Source of the DNA: Oxyruncus cristatus
Taxonomy: Eukaryota; Chordata; Aves; Passeriformes; Cotingidae
Length of the DNA: 64,000 nucleotides
Assembly: GCA_013399855.1 (NCBI GenBank)
Contig: VXAY01002605.1
Location: forward strand, 461,293 to 525,292
Direction: 5' to 3'
Under the pieces are notes generated by a model. It was given only the letters and a program-made list of their open reading frames with translations. It was not told the origin of the DNA and did not search any database. Below are positions 50,201 to 62,311 of this stretch, one piece after another (position 1 is the first letter of the stretch; each line of letters begins with the position of its first letter). A program made the position numbers and the translations under genes.

Positions 50201-51440
50201 GTAGGAACTGCTAATTCAGAAAAGATTTGGATAGAATAAGAAAGGCTACACTTACTTCCAAATTCAAACAGATGTGGCACCTCTTTATTCCCTCTCCCAA
50301 TCCTTTCCGCCTTTTTCAAGTGTGGGTTAAGGAAAAAAATAGCCTGCTCTAGGATTTTCTTTGTTTTTATTATCTCTGGTGCAATTGGATTTGTTTAACT
50401 AAACTGGCTGTATATTTAAGTCTCTGAGTTCACAAATTATCCACATAGTCTTCCCAGGCTCCATTTTGCCTAATTGCTGGTAACAATTCCAGCCATAGGA
50501 CTGCTTATGCAGCATAATACCCACTCCTTCACCAGATGACTGGTTCTCTTTTTGTCCTTTTTGCTTTTAACAGGGGAATGATAATGTTCAGTATTGAATT
50601 AGTAATGATGTTCCAGTCAAAGACCGTGAAACTGTTTGAACTTGCAAATATTTTTAGGAGTATCCAGCTACACTGCACCTGGTGTTGGACAAAACCACTG
50701 ACTTGACGAGATAAACTTCCCTCAGAAGTCTGCAAGCATTCAAATGGATTCAACTAACACTTAATTCTGTCCATACACCTATGTCCAAAGACCGTATCTC
50801 TTTGCAACAAGCACATAACAATGGTATGGAAGTACCCAATTTATTCTTTCAATGTTCTGTGCTGGTTAGAGGCATGTCAGGAGCTCTAGAGATGACCATT
50901 TAAAGCAATGCTGAGCTTAAATACCTTTCTTTTCTGTACTCTACATATCTCATTTCTTACCTGAATGGTATCATCTAAAACAAAATCTGGCCTGGGATAG
51001 ATAGATGCAACTTACTTTAATAGAATGAACAAGATTCATTTCACCCTGTTAGCTCAAGCTGCTTCTACCAGATAGTACAAACCACAAGCAAAACAAATAT
51101 TAACACTTTTATGATTTGTTCAAATAGCTATATTGAGAACAGGGGGATTTCCCTGTGATACTGCTGGGCTTTCTATGCCCCAGAGAGATGATTTCAGCAC
51201 TTCCCTTAACACTGTCCCCCGGACATCTATAATGGCAACTGAAAACACCTCCTTCAATGGCCTTCCTTATGGTTTTTCCATCCCTCTTGATTTTTTGCAT
51301 TTTTTTAAATTTTAATTTCTATTGTTTTTGATTGAAGAGCACATTAACTGGGCTTGGTAAGGCTGCTTTAAACCATACTTTAGAAAAGGCAATGTTAAAC
51401 AGCCCAAAGCAGATCAAAATTGGACCACAGCTCGTTTATG

Positions 51441-51459
51441 ACTTCATGTAGCATGAAGT
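51441..51459. repeat. Perfect 8-bp inverted repeat
   Basis: The arms ACTTCATG and CATGAAGT are exact reverse complements around TAG. No associated gene is seen. Confidence 0.75.
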
Positions 51460-51511
51460 TGTAGGTAAAAGTCAGCATCAAACAGAAAAATAGCTCCCCT
51501 GACTTCATTGG

Positions 51512-51527
51512 TTTTTTTTTTTTTTTT
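51512..51527. repeat. Poly(T) tract, 16 bases
   Basis: Simple homopolymer with nothing recognisable beside it. Confidence 0.85.
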
Positions 51528-51793
51528 GTCTTTGTGTGTTTTTCTTGCCCAGTCCTCAAGGCAGAGGGGAATAAGGCTCAGACAGCAGCAACAATAACAT
51601 CTCCAACACAACCCTCCTGTCTCTGGAAAGAACAGCTTATCACTGTTATCTCTCCATCAGGGAAAAACTTCAGTCTCCATCACTAAAAGGAAAGGGATGA
51701 GAGGCCGATAAAATGAAAAAGTTACTGAATAACTTACTTGGTCTGCTTTATTCCATTTTCTAGTATGATAAAGATATATAGCCAATGATATTG

Positions 51794-51809
51794 TGTTTGT
51801 TTGTTTGTT
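51794..51809. repeat. (TTTG)n simple repeat
   Basis: About four TGTT-type units in a row. It is a tetranucleotide repeat. Confidence 0.85.
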
Positions 51810-52920
51810 CGAAATCTAGAGTAGACTATGGTCTTCATGTTCAAAATGTTTGGTTTTATTCTACATTTTATTACCTACTGGCAGCATCAAATTATGTTTA
51901 AACTTTTGTTCCTGGACCATTTTTCCCAGCAAGAGTAAGAAAGCAACTCCTAAATCTCATTAGCAAGCATCTAATGGTGAAGCCAACATAATTCAGAAAT
52001 TCCTGATCACTTTAATGCTCTCATATCAGAGAAATTCCCATTTCCAGCAAATTTTTACTTGCTCCAGCATTCATTATAACACAATGCTACCAGTATACCT
52101 TCTTAAGGTTAGTTTGCTCAGATGTCTGCATGTGGCAAGAGCCCGAGGCCAGGCCATGCAGGTATGGGGGAAGAAGGTCTCAGTCACCCTTAGCTTCAAG
52201 CTGGCTGCTCAGAGAAGCTGTGCCATGCTGTCACTCCAGACCCCAGTGGATTTTGTGATGGGGTCTAGAGACATCTTATTATTCAAGATTTTAGTCACTG
52301 TACAAAAAAATAGAAAAATTGAAAAGAGAAGGAGTAGGAGGAAAGCAGAATCCAGATGGAGAAAGGGAACACAGTCTGGTTTGGTTTTGTTTTGAAAGGG
52401 CTTTTTTTTTTCTTCCCTGAACTGAAACTGGTTGCATTTAGCTTGCAGCCCTGTTTGTATGGTGCAGATGCACTAATGATTAATGATGTGCCAAGTGGTT
52501 CAGAGAAATTCAATTCAGACCCACAGATACTTGTCAGTCCCCAAGGAACAAGAGCATTTTTTAAAACTGACCCACTAATTACCCAGAAAAAGATTCAGGT
52601 AGTGGATCACACTTGACCTTACTCTCAATGGCAGCAGTAGGTCTGATTCCAGGGAGTTTCTTTTACTTCTTTAGTTGTCCTGCCTCAAAACTTGAAAGGC
52701 CACAGTCAGCTTCCACTCCCTGGTAGTTTCCTAAATTTTCCAGATGATATTTTGTACAATCATGTGTCATTTCATGTTGTATCAATCACATTTTAGTATG
52801 TCACTTAATATAGCATGAGGCAATATGATTGACACAATCAGAGATGACTTGTCACAACACAACATGTCAACTGGGACATTTATATGTTTTGGGTTTATGT
52901 ACACACACGCTGAACCTTCA

Positions 52921-52955
52921 GAGGGTGGGGGGTGGAGGGAGGACACTCTCCCTCC
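52921..52955. repeat. G-rich run with perfect 8-bp hairpin
   Basis: GGG, GGGGGG, GG, GGG and GG runs follow one another in 22 bases, giving two-layer or bulged G-quadruplex potential. The 3' part, GGAGGGAG (52934-52941), pairs exactly with CTCCCTCC (52948-52955) around a six-base loop. The two structures compete for the same Gs. No function is inferred. Confidence 0.7.
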
Positions 52956-53139
52956 TTTAAAAGTTTTCATAACACTTTCCATTTTGGCAATTGATAAGCA
53001 TCTGTTAAATATACTGACATTTCTTCAGTTCTCTTTCTAGGCTATCTCTAATAATAAACTACATGAGCTTGAGTTTATTCCAATCTCTGTTTATAACGGA
53101 CACCTTTTTCCTGACATAGATATAACGTGCCTTGTTCCC

Positions 53140-53410
53140 AGGAACAGCCTTATTGTTAGGGAGTGGCATAACACAAAAACTCATTACAATTAACCACTTG
53201 TCCCTTGGTGGCATCTGACGCTAATTCAGCTCCCAAACAATTAATTTGGACTAACCTCACAAAGCGATCCCTAAGCAACAGTAATTGGCTAATTCCCCTC
53301 TACTTATGGTTATGCTCATTATATTACAGACAACTTTAAATCAGGCTGTCATCAGTAGTTCTTGCTGTCACCGAGGCAATTCAGAAGGATGAGTTACTAT
53401 ATCCACGATC
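53140..53410. promoter_or_regulatory. Homeodomain/NK-motif cluster, possible enhancer
   Basis: Within about 150 bp there are CAATTAACCACTTG (an AATTAA core next to a CCACTTG NK2-type or E-box-like site), GCTAATTCAG, CAATTAATTTGG and GTAATTGGCTAATTC. The stretch contains no simple repeat, no transposon similarity and no open frame of note, and is complex in sequence. This texture is common in conserved developmental enhancers. Conservation cannot be tested here. Confidence 0.25.
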
Positions 53411-54398
53411 ACTTGTAGCCCATCTGCAGAAGCAAAGGTCCATCCAAGAGCACTGGGAAGGTGGGAAATGCTCACCCATATTCTGCAGAGAATTGAGGAC
53501 ATGACAAGGCTGCAATGACAGTCACAGAAACTACAGGACTAATTCCTGGTGAAGAAGCACAGCTTCTTAAGAAAATGTTAAGGAAAGTAGGTTTGTCATA
53601 CGATCCTCACACAGTATAGTCTGGCAGAGGAACCCTGGCTGGGCACAGGGACTTGAGTCATGATATTGTATTCTCTCTGTTCTTAGAGATGGCTATATGG
53701 CAAAGCACAGATATCAGCTTACCAGGATCACAAACAAAGGGAGTTCAGACATGTCTGTGCCTACCTGCAAGATTTCATATTGTTCTGCACCATGCCTTGG
53801 TTCTCCATCTAGCAAACAGCCTGTACTTCACAGGAGTGTTTTTGAAGCCACGACTCAGAAACAGCTGAAAGATGCGCTGTGATTGTTGAAAAGTAGAGTA
53901 CAGAAGGATTTCATGAGCCTGTTAAAACTGGATCTTTCTTGGACTGATGCCACTTTTTGCATCTGGGGAAATAACTTAGAGTGGCAACTGCACAGCCAGA
54001 TGTTGCAAATCTATTACTTTAAGGGGGAGTTTTTGGTGGCACGGTGTGGTGCCACATAGAGATATTGGAACATACTCTAAATTTGTCAACTCAGGTACCA
54101 GGGATGGTACATTCTGTCCAAGACAGCTCTGTCATCAGTCAAAAGTTGTAGCAAGGACTATGTGATTGACTTAGCATCTCCAGCACAAAGATGAGAATTC
54201 TGCCATGGCATATGGTGTATCCTGACCTGACAAGCAGCTGTAGGGAAGTCAGCAGTGCAGGTATCTGCAGATATGCCATCTCAGATCACATCTGAACAGT
54301 GGTGCCTGGCCAGAAATGCAATATCCCATATTTACCCTGAGGTTGCAGAACTACAGAGGTTACAGTAGATACGGATTAAAATTGTGGCCCTCCCACAG

Positions 54399-54417
54399 AA
54401 AAAAAAAAAAAAAAAAA
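54399..54417. repeat. Poly(A) tract, 19 bases
   Basis: Simple homopolymer. The short frames covering it on both strands are artefacts of the tract and its flanks. Confidence 0.85.
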
Positions 54418-56106
54418 TCTTTAAAGACCAAATGCTTCTATTTTCCCCAATATGTTCACCAGAGTTTTCTGGAACATGGCAGTTCAACTTATAGCGTCCA
54501 TATGGTGAGCTGCTTCTTTTAAATTCAACATGCAAAGATATTCAAAATCAATCAGTAATTTGTAAGGAACTGTGAATCAAGAAATGCACTGTTCTGTCAC
54601 CAGTGTTTTTTTCCAAGTACCACAGTTCTTCCTGCTTCTTAACCTGCATTTAGAGGTGGGGAAGAATCTTGGTGAGACGGAATAGGTATCACTTTTAATT
54701 TGTAGTATTCCTAATCAGGGGGATCAGAGACCTCAAAAGCACAGACTGTAAAACAGGAGAAGAGACCACATTCTTGGGCAATATATTGCCACAGCTCTCA
54801 GAATTACCAGCTCAGCATATTTAGTATATCATAAATGCCAGCTACAAAAAATAAAAAGAAAATCCAAACAAAACATATGGTGGAGTAGGACATTTTTTTC
54901 CCTAGTTGAAGGATAATCAAAAGTTCAAAGGCACAGAGACCAGTTCTGAGAATTCCCCTGACTTCTCCCAAAAAACCACAACCCTAATTATCAGTCCTTT
55001 CTGTGAGGCAGTGCTCATCACTGCTGCCCTTGTCCCATCCCACATTGCCTGGTCCTTGGTTCAGGAAGGAACTTTGCCCCCCTGAGAAAACCATTTGAGC
55101 AGGGAAAAGATTTAGCATGCAGGTCAGTCACAGCACAGAGACTTGACTGTGAGATGGACTTTGCTTCTACCAGGAAATGTTTATCTCCTTCCTTCTGCGG
55201 AGCCAAAGCTGTTTCACACAATCCCTGGGCATTGCTTATTGCTGGACTACTTTGTTTTAGGGAGAGAAGATTCATTTTCTGTAGTTTATCTGAATTGCAA
55301 CAAACACAAGATGGAAGGAAACAAAAGAAAAAACAGTTGTTAATTGAGAATTCTACCCTAAGAAGGGCACAGGAACATCTGTACAAAGGACACAGCACAT
55401 CTGGAGGCTGCTTATCTGCAAGCTATGGTAAGTATAAGAAGTCCACTGTCCCTTGTAGATTCATGAGAAATTCTCTAGTTAAAAAAATTACCTTTTTAAA
55501 GGCTGAATCAGTTTCCTGAGACAATTCAGGACAAAGAACTAGCTGGTAGAGAGCGACAGCAGAGAGCAGAGACAGACTGGCAGGTTTGGGAACACCTTGG
55601 CTATCTGAAACAGCTGTATCTCTGAACACACAACCATTCCATTTGCTTACGTGCACACTGCACATTACATTACTTTTGGTGGTTGAAGCAGTGCCCAGAC
55701 ATTCAGTGATCTTTTGCAGCAGCACTTGTCTGAGATGACTTCTTTCCACACGGCTGTTACAGAGCTGGCCAGATAATTCAGCGGGTTAAAAATAACCATG
55801 CAAATAAAAACAACAGTATTTGGGCTAAATATAATCCAAACTTTTACCACTGCCAGGAAAATGCTGCTTAGAGTCGCTTAGGGGGGCAGCACCTGAGCCA
55901 AATTTCCTCTGGAGCTCCTACTTAGTATGATCCAAAGGTCTCATCACGAAAACATCACCTTCCCCTCATATTGTGTAACTTGAGAAGGCTTAATCTCCAC
56001 AGAGTATGTCTACAGTATAAAACAATACTGTTTTTCATTGCAACACATAACCTGCTTATAAACTTAGGCCAATATGATGACACACACAACAGTACTCAAC
56101 TACAAC

Positions 56107-56138
56107 TTTTTTTGTTTGGTTGGTTGGTTGGTTTTTTT
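56107..56138. repeat. (GGTT)n between T runs
   Basis: About four GGTT units are flanked by T runs. It is a compound simple repeat. Confidence 0.85.
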
Positions 56139-59100
56139 TAATGGGGTCAGTGCCACAGTTCCCATTTGTTTCAGTGGAGAATGTGGCTGGGGTTGGCCTT
56201 TTCAAATACATCACCTAGCTGATGCACTGCCAACACTGAGCACAAAGTCCACTGGTAGCCAAGTTTCTGCAAAAAGCCCCCAAAATCAGTTAATGCAGTG
56301 CACTAAACTAGTGCTAGAACAATTTTGCTTGGCAGATTTTTCCAAGTCTTGTCCCAGACAAAGTTTCAGCTCACTGGGCTGAACAGCCAATTACTTATTA
56401 AGGGACATTAGGGTTCTTGATTTGAAAAACCCTGGAACCAAAAAGCCTATGGCAGAGCCAGCTCCAGATTCAACACCGTGGTCATGGGAAACTTGCTTTC
56501 AGCTCAGTATGAAAGCCTTCTTCCATCCACAGGCATTTGCAACCTTTGAGTTTCTACTTTGCATTTCTCAACAGAACAAGCCCCAGCTCTCCAAGCAAAC
56601 TTTGGTCAGCATAGTCAAGTTTCACACCAGTTTCTCATTAATTTGTCACACAGAACTTTTAATTTGGTGCGACTTCATGGTTATTTGAAACTGATTTCAT
56701 CAACATAAAAAGTGGGTCAAAGATCCTTCAGTAGAGCATTTAGAAAAGCAGGAGTAACTCCACAGTTTCTGCTTAAGCACTGAATCATTTTTTTAGGTGT
56801 TAATATCCTCTTTGCAAGTGCTTGCAGGTTTGATTGCCAGCATCTCACTTGGTTTTAGCTGAGTTTAAGTGTGGCTCATTATTATATGCGTAACTGTAGC
56901 TAATATCACACCTGGTCACAAGCTCTGCAGTAACCTCAGTAAAATTACAAATCGAGATTCAGCCTTCCATGAATATTTCTACTTCTCTGTATTAAAATGC
57001 TAATATCACTTCAAGGTCCTTTGTATAGTTTAATTACATGCCTTCAGTCTGACATAGATAATGAGTAAACGTATTGCTATTGATGAGCTAGAATTATCAC
57101 CACTATTTCATTTATATAATTTGATGGAATAAGGGAACAGGAAATTCTTTCCCTGGTAAGTGTAACAAAGGACAGCTCTTGATGTTGCTCTGAAGGAGGG
57201 AAAAGGCTGCAGGAGCAGAGCCTGCATCACAGGCAGCTTGCTGCCATGGAAAACTGACTTGAGTTAAAACAGTTAAGTCATTCAAGAGGGGAACTGCCTG
57301 GAACAGTTCTTAGCAAAATATTTTTTTTTGATCAAAATATGCTGGGTTTGTGGGAACATTTCACAGCAATATCTATTTCAGAGAAGTTTTCAAAAGGAAG
57401 ATCTCTGAGGCCTGGGCTGGACTGCTCTGTCATTGGGAAGGAAAGAAACCATAAACCTGACTTCTTTCACAAAATTCCCTCCTCTGAAATGCTCAAGAGC
57501 CCTTGCCTGTTTTAATGAAGAAGAAAAACAAATACTTTAAAACCTCAAAAGTTGTTGCAAACACTGTCATTCCATGGTTACTCCCACGCTGAAAAGCTAT
57601 TGCTGACTTTGCCTGCTTGCTCCACGTATTGAAAAAATTGTGCCATGCAAGGCAAGACCACCCAATGATGCAAAAACTGTATTTATAACACAAATATCAG
57701 TAAAATCTTTAATATCATTTTATGAACAAAGGGAGTGGGATAGATATAACATTTTCTTTTATAAAATGTAAAATATTGCTCTTCATTTCCTTTCTAACAG
57801 CTGCCCAACACAAGCAAATCAAACAGGTGTGGTAGAAAGAGCTTAACAGTGAAACAGCCGCAGAAGATGCAGTAGGATCAGCTGTGAGGAGGAAAAGATA
57901 TATATAAAAAAAAAAAAGCCAAACCCAAAACCTAGCAAGTATTGCACCTTTTAGTTTACTTTGTACTGGTACTTCATGCACTTTTTTTGAAGTGTACAAG
58001 AGTTGACATAAAGGACCTTGAAGGTTTAACAGAGAAAGAAATGTTTGCACCATCAAAAATTTTAAAAAATCAGTATTTCTCTGCTTCCCTAAGTCTGCAG
58101 TGAAATTCTTCTTAAAGTCCTCAAGGGAACTTCCAAGGGAGTCTCAGCACACATTTCTTACCTCCTCACACTGCCTCACTGCTTTAATTTCTTACCATGC
58201 CTTTCTGGGCCTCTAGCACCTCACTGAGGAGCTTGTCAATCCTCCGGCACTCTCCACTGACCTTTCCAGGACTGCCCCAGCTGTCTCTGGAGCTCAGTTC
58301 TCAGGCTTCACTGCTCCATGTTTCCCAAGCTACAGCATGAGCAGTCACAGGGCATGATCTCATCTGCCATGTTTCATTGTAAAACAACAAGTATTAACAC
58401 CAGAGCTTTTTTCCATTTAGCTTTTACAAAATCACAGAACGCAACTGTAGGGTGCTCAACAGTAACAAGGCAAAAACCAGCAAATACCAGAGACAACGAT
58501 GTACACCACTAGAGAACAGGGCTCCTGGATCCTTCTGCAGAAAAAAAGCCAAGGAAATTTCAAAATGTTAATTCAAGTGCTTTGCCTCATATTGCATTCT
58601 GTAAACCTGGACTTCTTCAGTCTGCTGGAGACACGTGTTTCAGAGGCACACACTCTGGTAGTGACAAAGCCCTGCTGTTGACTGCAGGGAGAATAATCAC
58701 AGTAACCCAACAGATCATAACTCCCATGATAGAGCATGGAGTGGGGGTGGGAGGGAGAAGCAATTTTCTCAGCTAACCTTGTCCTGAGCCTTTAAGGACT
58801 TAATAAGATCATAACCAACACCTTGAATTATATCCTGAAATAAACAGGTAGCTAGAACAGAGCACAAAGCTCAAGATTTATGGGCTAATAGTAGGTGACC
58901 TTCAAGAGAAAGGTTGCTGCAGGCTGTACTTGCTGAAGTCCTTTGCAAGAGCAGCCCCAAGCACTGAGTGCTAACCCCGAGGTGATGAAGGCGTGGAGCA
59001 CATGCATCACTGGAAAGCCACCTCCGCTTCCAGAACAACCATAAATGAGAGAAATAGTGCCATGAGGATTGAAACTAATGAAGTCTGGTTTCTTTTTTAT

Positions 59101-62100
59101 TTGGTTCTTGTGGTTGATTGACTCCTGTGTCTAAGACGGCACAAGAGTCTGAAGGTTTTCCGGCAGCAGAGTATTATGAGATTCCTTCCTGTGTGGATTC
59201 TCTGGTGTTAAATGACTTGTGAACACACACTGAAACCATGCATTCAATAAATATTCTGTTAGTGTGACTCTTCCCTATCCAGTTTCTTATTTTCCCCAAC
59301 ACTGGGGGAACTTTTTAAGTTTTCAAAGTTACCTTTGAACTTAAAACTCTTATTTCACAAAGGATTAAGAATGGACAACACTAAACTGCTGTATGAAGTA
59401 CGGGGGGCACATGCACAGATAAACATAGATGCAGATAAGCCTCAATTCTCCTTCAAAGCTAAACTGAGATGACATTTGGTTATCTGGGGAAGTTTTATTC
59501 TCAGTGAAAGTGAGGGGAGTCAATGATGATGTTTTCTGAAGAGAGCAACAAGTTCATCTTTTGACCTCTAATGAACAGTCAAGGGACATCACAGTCCCAA
59601 ATGTTAGTTTGTGGAAATATCATGAGTCAAGGGTAATGCTTAAGAATTGGTTACTAACCAAGTGTGGGATTCTGTTGCCCATAAAGAACTAAAGGACCTG
59701 TCTCAGGCCACTCTCGACAGACCCAGAAAGCAGATGCTTAAGTTTCATTATTGCAGCAACAACCCATCTCAGCAAACAGGTTCAGACAAGGACCATAAAG
59801 TAGCTTCCCAACCACTTTAAGACCAAAATCTCCTCCACACTGGGGCAGGCGAAGAAGGGATGGGCACACAAGAAGTGGCAGGGCAGAATAAAGAACTTGT
59901 GATTTTCGGTTCTGTGACAGAATATGTCGCTAATTTCCAGTCTCATCAGTATGACAAATTTAACAAATACTCTTTACAAGGAGGGAAAGAAAAAATAAAT
60001 AAATAGGGCAAGGTAAAGATTAGAAAACCCTGGGCCAGAGATTCCCTTGATACTGCTGAGTAGTAAAATCAGTGGTGGCACCCAATTCTGCAGTGCTGGT
60101 TTCCTGTGCTGAACCACAAACCTCTTGGTCCAGTTCTGCTTACAGATTTTATGTAGAGCTGGAACATATCGCTCAGTCCCACTCTCCCTTCACACCAACA
60201 CAACTGCAGATATATTGGTCCCGAAGGCCACTGCTTGAAATTTCCATTAACTTTTCTGAAAAATGAAAAAGCTTGGTAACCAGTACCATCTTTTAAGAAA
60301 CTATGAGCAAAACCAGGGATTCAGCAACAAAAGCTCCAGACGTTAGTTAGGCAGGTGGCTGAGTTTTATTTAATCCCAAACCTGTGCTATAAGGAAGGAT
60401 GAAACACAGCCCATTCTGAGCTGCAATTAATCCCAAAGGTTAATTTTGTTGCGGGCACATTGTAAACAAAGGGGATATTTATTTCAGAGTCCAAGTACAT
60501 CGTGACAGAGGGAAGGCAAAAGGAAGGGCAGTTTGCACTGTGGATTAAGAGAAGGCTGCAAGACCTGGCGAAGCCAGTGCTGACAGATTCCCTTATTAAA
60601 AAGTGTAGCTTTGTGGAAGGCCTGCCATTGACAGCTCTGATGTTGCCCAACTTCAGAAAACCAGGCACAATTGGAAGACTGTGCTGTGGCAGGGACAGTG
60701 GGGCTAAGGGGCACTTCTAATTTGTCAAAGTTGTATCTAATTCCACTGAACAAAGTTTGCAAAGATAGATGAGCAGAATCCATAAATGATTGCTCATTCA
60801 CCAAGCTCTGATGGAAAGATAGGCCAGCACACAGCTTGGGCTTTGTAGAGTAACCTGAGCTCCTCCAATCAACTTTGGATAATTCTGCCTTGTGGGCATA
60901 ACAGTTTTCCTTGTTTCTTCTTTAATAGGATTATTCCTTACAATATTAAAAAGATAACATCAGTGTCTTTCAGTGTCCCATAAACTATTTCTAGGTATAT
61001 GAATGGATGCTTCAGGTGGTTTTGTAACTATTTCTGTTATAGACTTTTGAGAAGTGAAGATCTAAGAGAAGAATTTGATTCAAGTCTGACATTTGTTCTA
61101 TAAATAAATTAAAATCTCAGACTTCATTTTAAAAAAGAGATACTCAAAACTTACACAGTTAGAGGAAAAAAGAAGGAAATCACCATGTTTAGCATGACTT
61201 TGAGCCAACCTCTAGATTCACTCCATTGATGGGAAAATCTTGTCAAAAACAAGTAAACAGCAATCCAGTATTTACAGTTGGATGAATCTTTTTATTTACA
61301 GCAATGGATGTTGGATCATGTCCTCAAGTAGCTAATTCTTAGGCAAGAAAGATAATTACTGCATATAAAAAAAGTATTTCTCCAAATTAAAATAGAAGCC
61401 ATAATATATTCTGACACAGCTTAATGGTATTTTCAGGAGACAAGAAGAAGGAAAACACCTTCACCACTCCATTCCTTTCCAAGGAAGAAAAGAATTCATT
61501 ATAAAAGAAGTATCAGCATATCATATTATATTTTCACCTAGGAATGAGCTCATTTCTGTCCCCGTACACGGTTTTACATGCAGAAGCCCTCACTGGGACT
61601 GTATGAAGGTAAGACTGAATAGAGCATGGATATCTGCAGGCAGAAAATTAGGCAAACAAAATCATCACTTGGAAACCATCAAAAACTGAATGGTTTTCAG
61701 CTACCCAACACTTTCCTGAAATTAAGTGCTAAAGAGTTAAAGAATTCACCCTAAAAGCTTCTCTGAGCAGTGTTTTCAATTTCTAAGGTACCTCATTTGG
61801 ATGAGCCCATGCACTGCTCTTCACTTCATTTCATTTCAAACCAAGCCACAGAGAGATGCCCATTTAACACTGAATTTGTCTACACCTGGATCTCATGCAC
61901 AGTCCTCTAACACAAATCTTGTGATTGAAAATTACTGCTTACTGGGAGGCAGAACAAGTTTTGTCTGGAAATATATTTCAGATCCCAGTGCTATTTATGG
62001 GTTTTCAGCAGCCTCAGCGGACCCTGTGCTCTCCCTACATCAAACAGACCACGGACTGGATTCCTGGGATGTTATACCCATGAGGATGACATAAAAGCAT

Positions 62101-62279
62101 CTGCTTGATGCTACGATTCTGCTTAAAGGTGGTGTCCACATTTTTAAGTGTAGCTGGCAAATTCAGGTGTCTGTTTACTGGCTATGCAGCTCACAATTTC
62201 ATTACATAGCACAAAACCAATCTCATTTAAGGAGCACCAATTAAACAGTTTGAAGTAGCCAAAATTACCACAAATTTAC

Positions 62280-62308
<29 letters not shown>
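62280..62308. repeat. (TA)n microsatellite with CA end
   Basis: Eleven TA units are followed by three CA units. TA repeats of this size are often length-variable. The isoleucine/tyrosine-rich end of the minus frame at 62265-62462 comes from it. Confidence 0.9.

Positions 62309-62311
<3 letters not shown>

Larger units (their letters stand above)
47216..53139. other. Non-coding DNA, no gene recognised
   Basis: Frames at 48384-48719 (+), 49019-49327 (minus), 52015-52395 (+, 126 codons) and others overlap opposite-strand frames and show no domain. Simple sequence includes a 16-base T tract at 51512-51527 and a TTTG run at 51794-51809. A short hairpin lies at 51441-51459 and a G-rich hairpin at 52921-52955. 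I see no transposon. Confidence 0.55.
53411..62278. other. Non-coding DNA, no gene recognised
   Basis: Overlapping frames on both strands near 55018-55519 (121-126 codons) and at 57715-58056 (minus) have no recognisable domain and cancel each other as evidence. Simple sequence: A tract at 54399-54417, T/GGTT repeat at 56107-56138. The AT-rich stretch at about 57000-57135 contains TTTAATTACATG and TCAAGGTCC (a nuclear-receptor half-site of the SF1/ERR type) and may be a conserved element. I see no transposon. Confidence 0.55.

Noticed and set aside
52015..52395. 126-codon plus-strand frame with a basic C-terminal end
   Set aside because: The basic end (KIEKRRSRRKAESRWRKG) comes from purine-rich low-complexity DNA. 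The rest has no recognisable family.
55018..55519. Two overlapping frames of 121-126 codons on opposite strands
   Set aside because: They cannot both be coding, neither shows a domain, and both contain low-complexity Lys or Cys/Phe runs.
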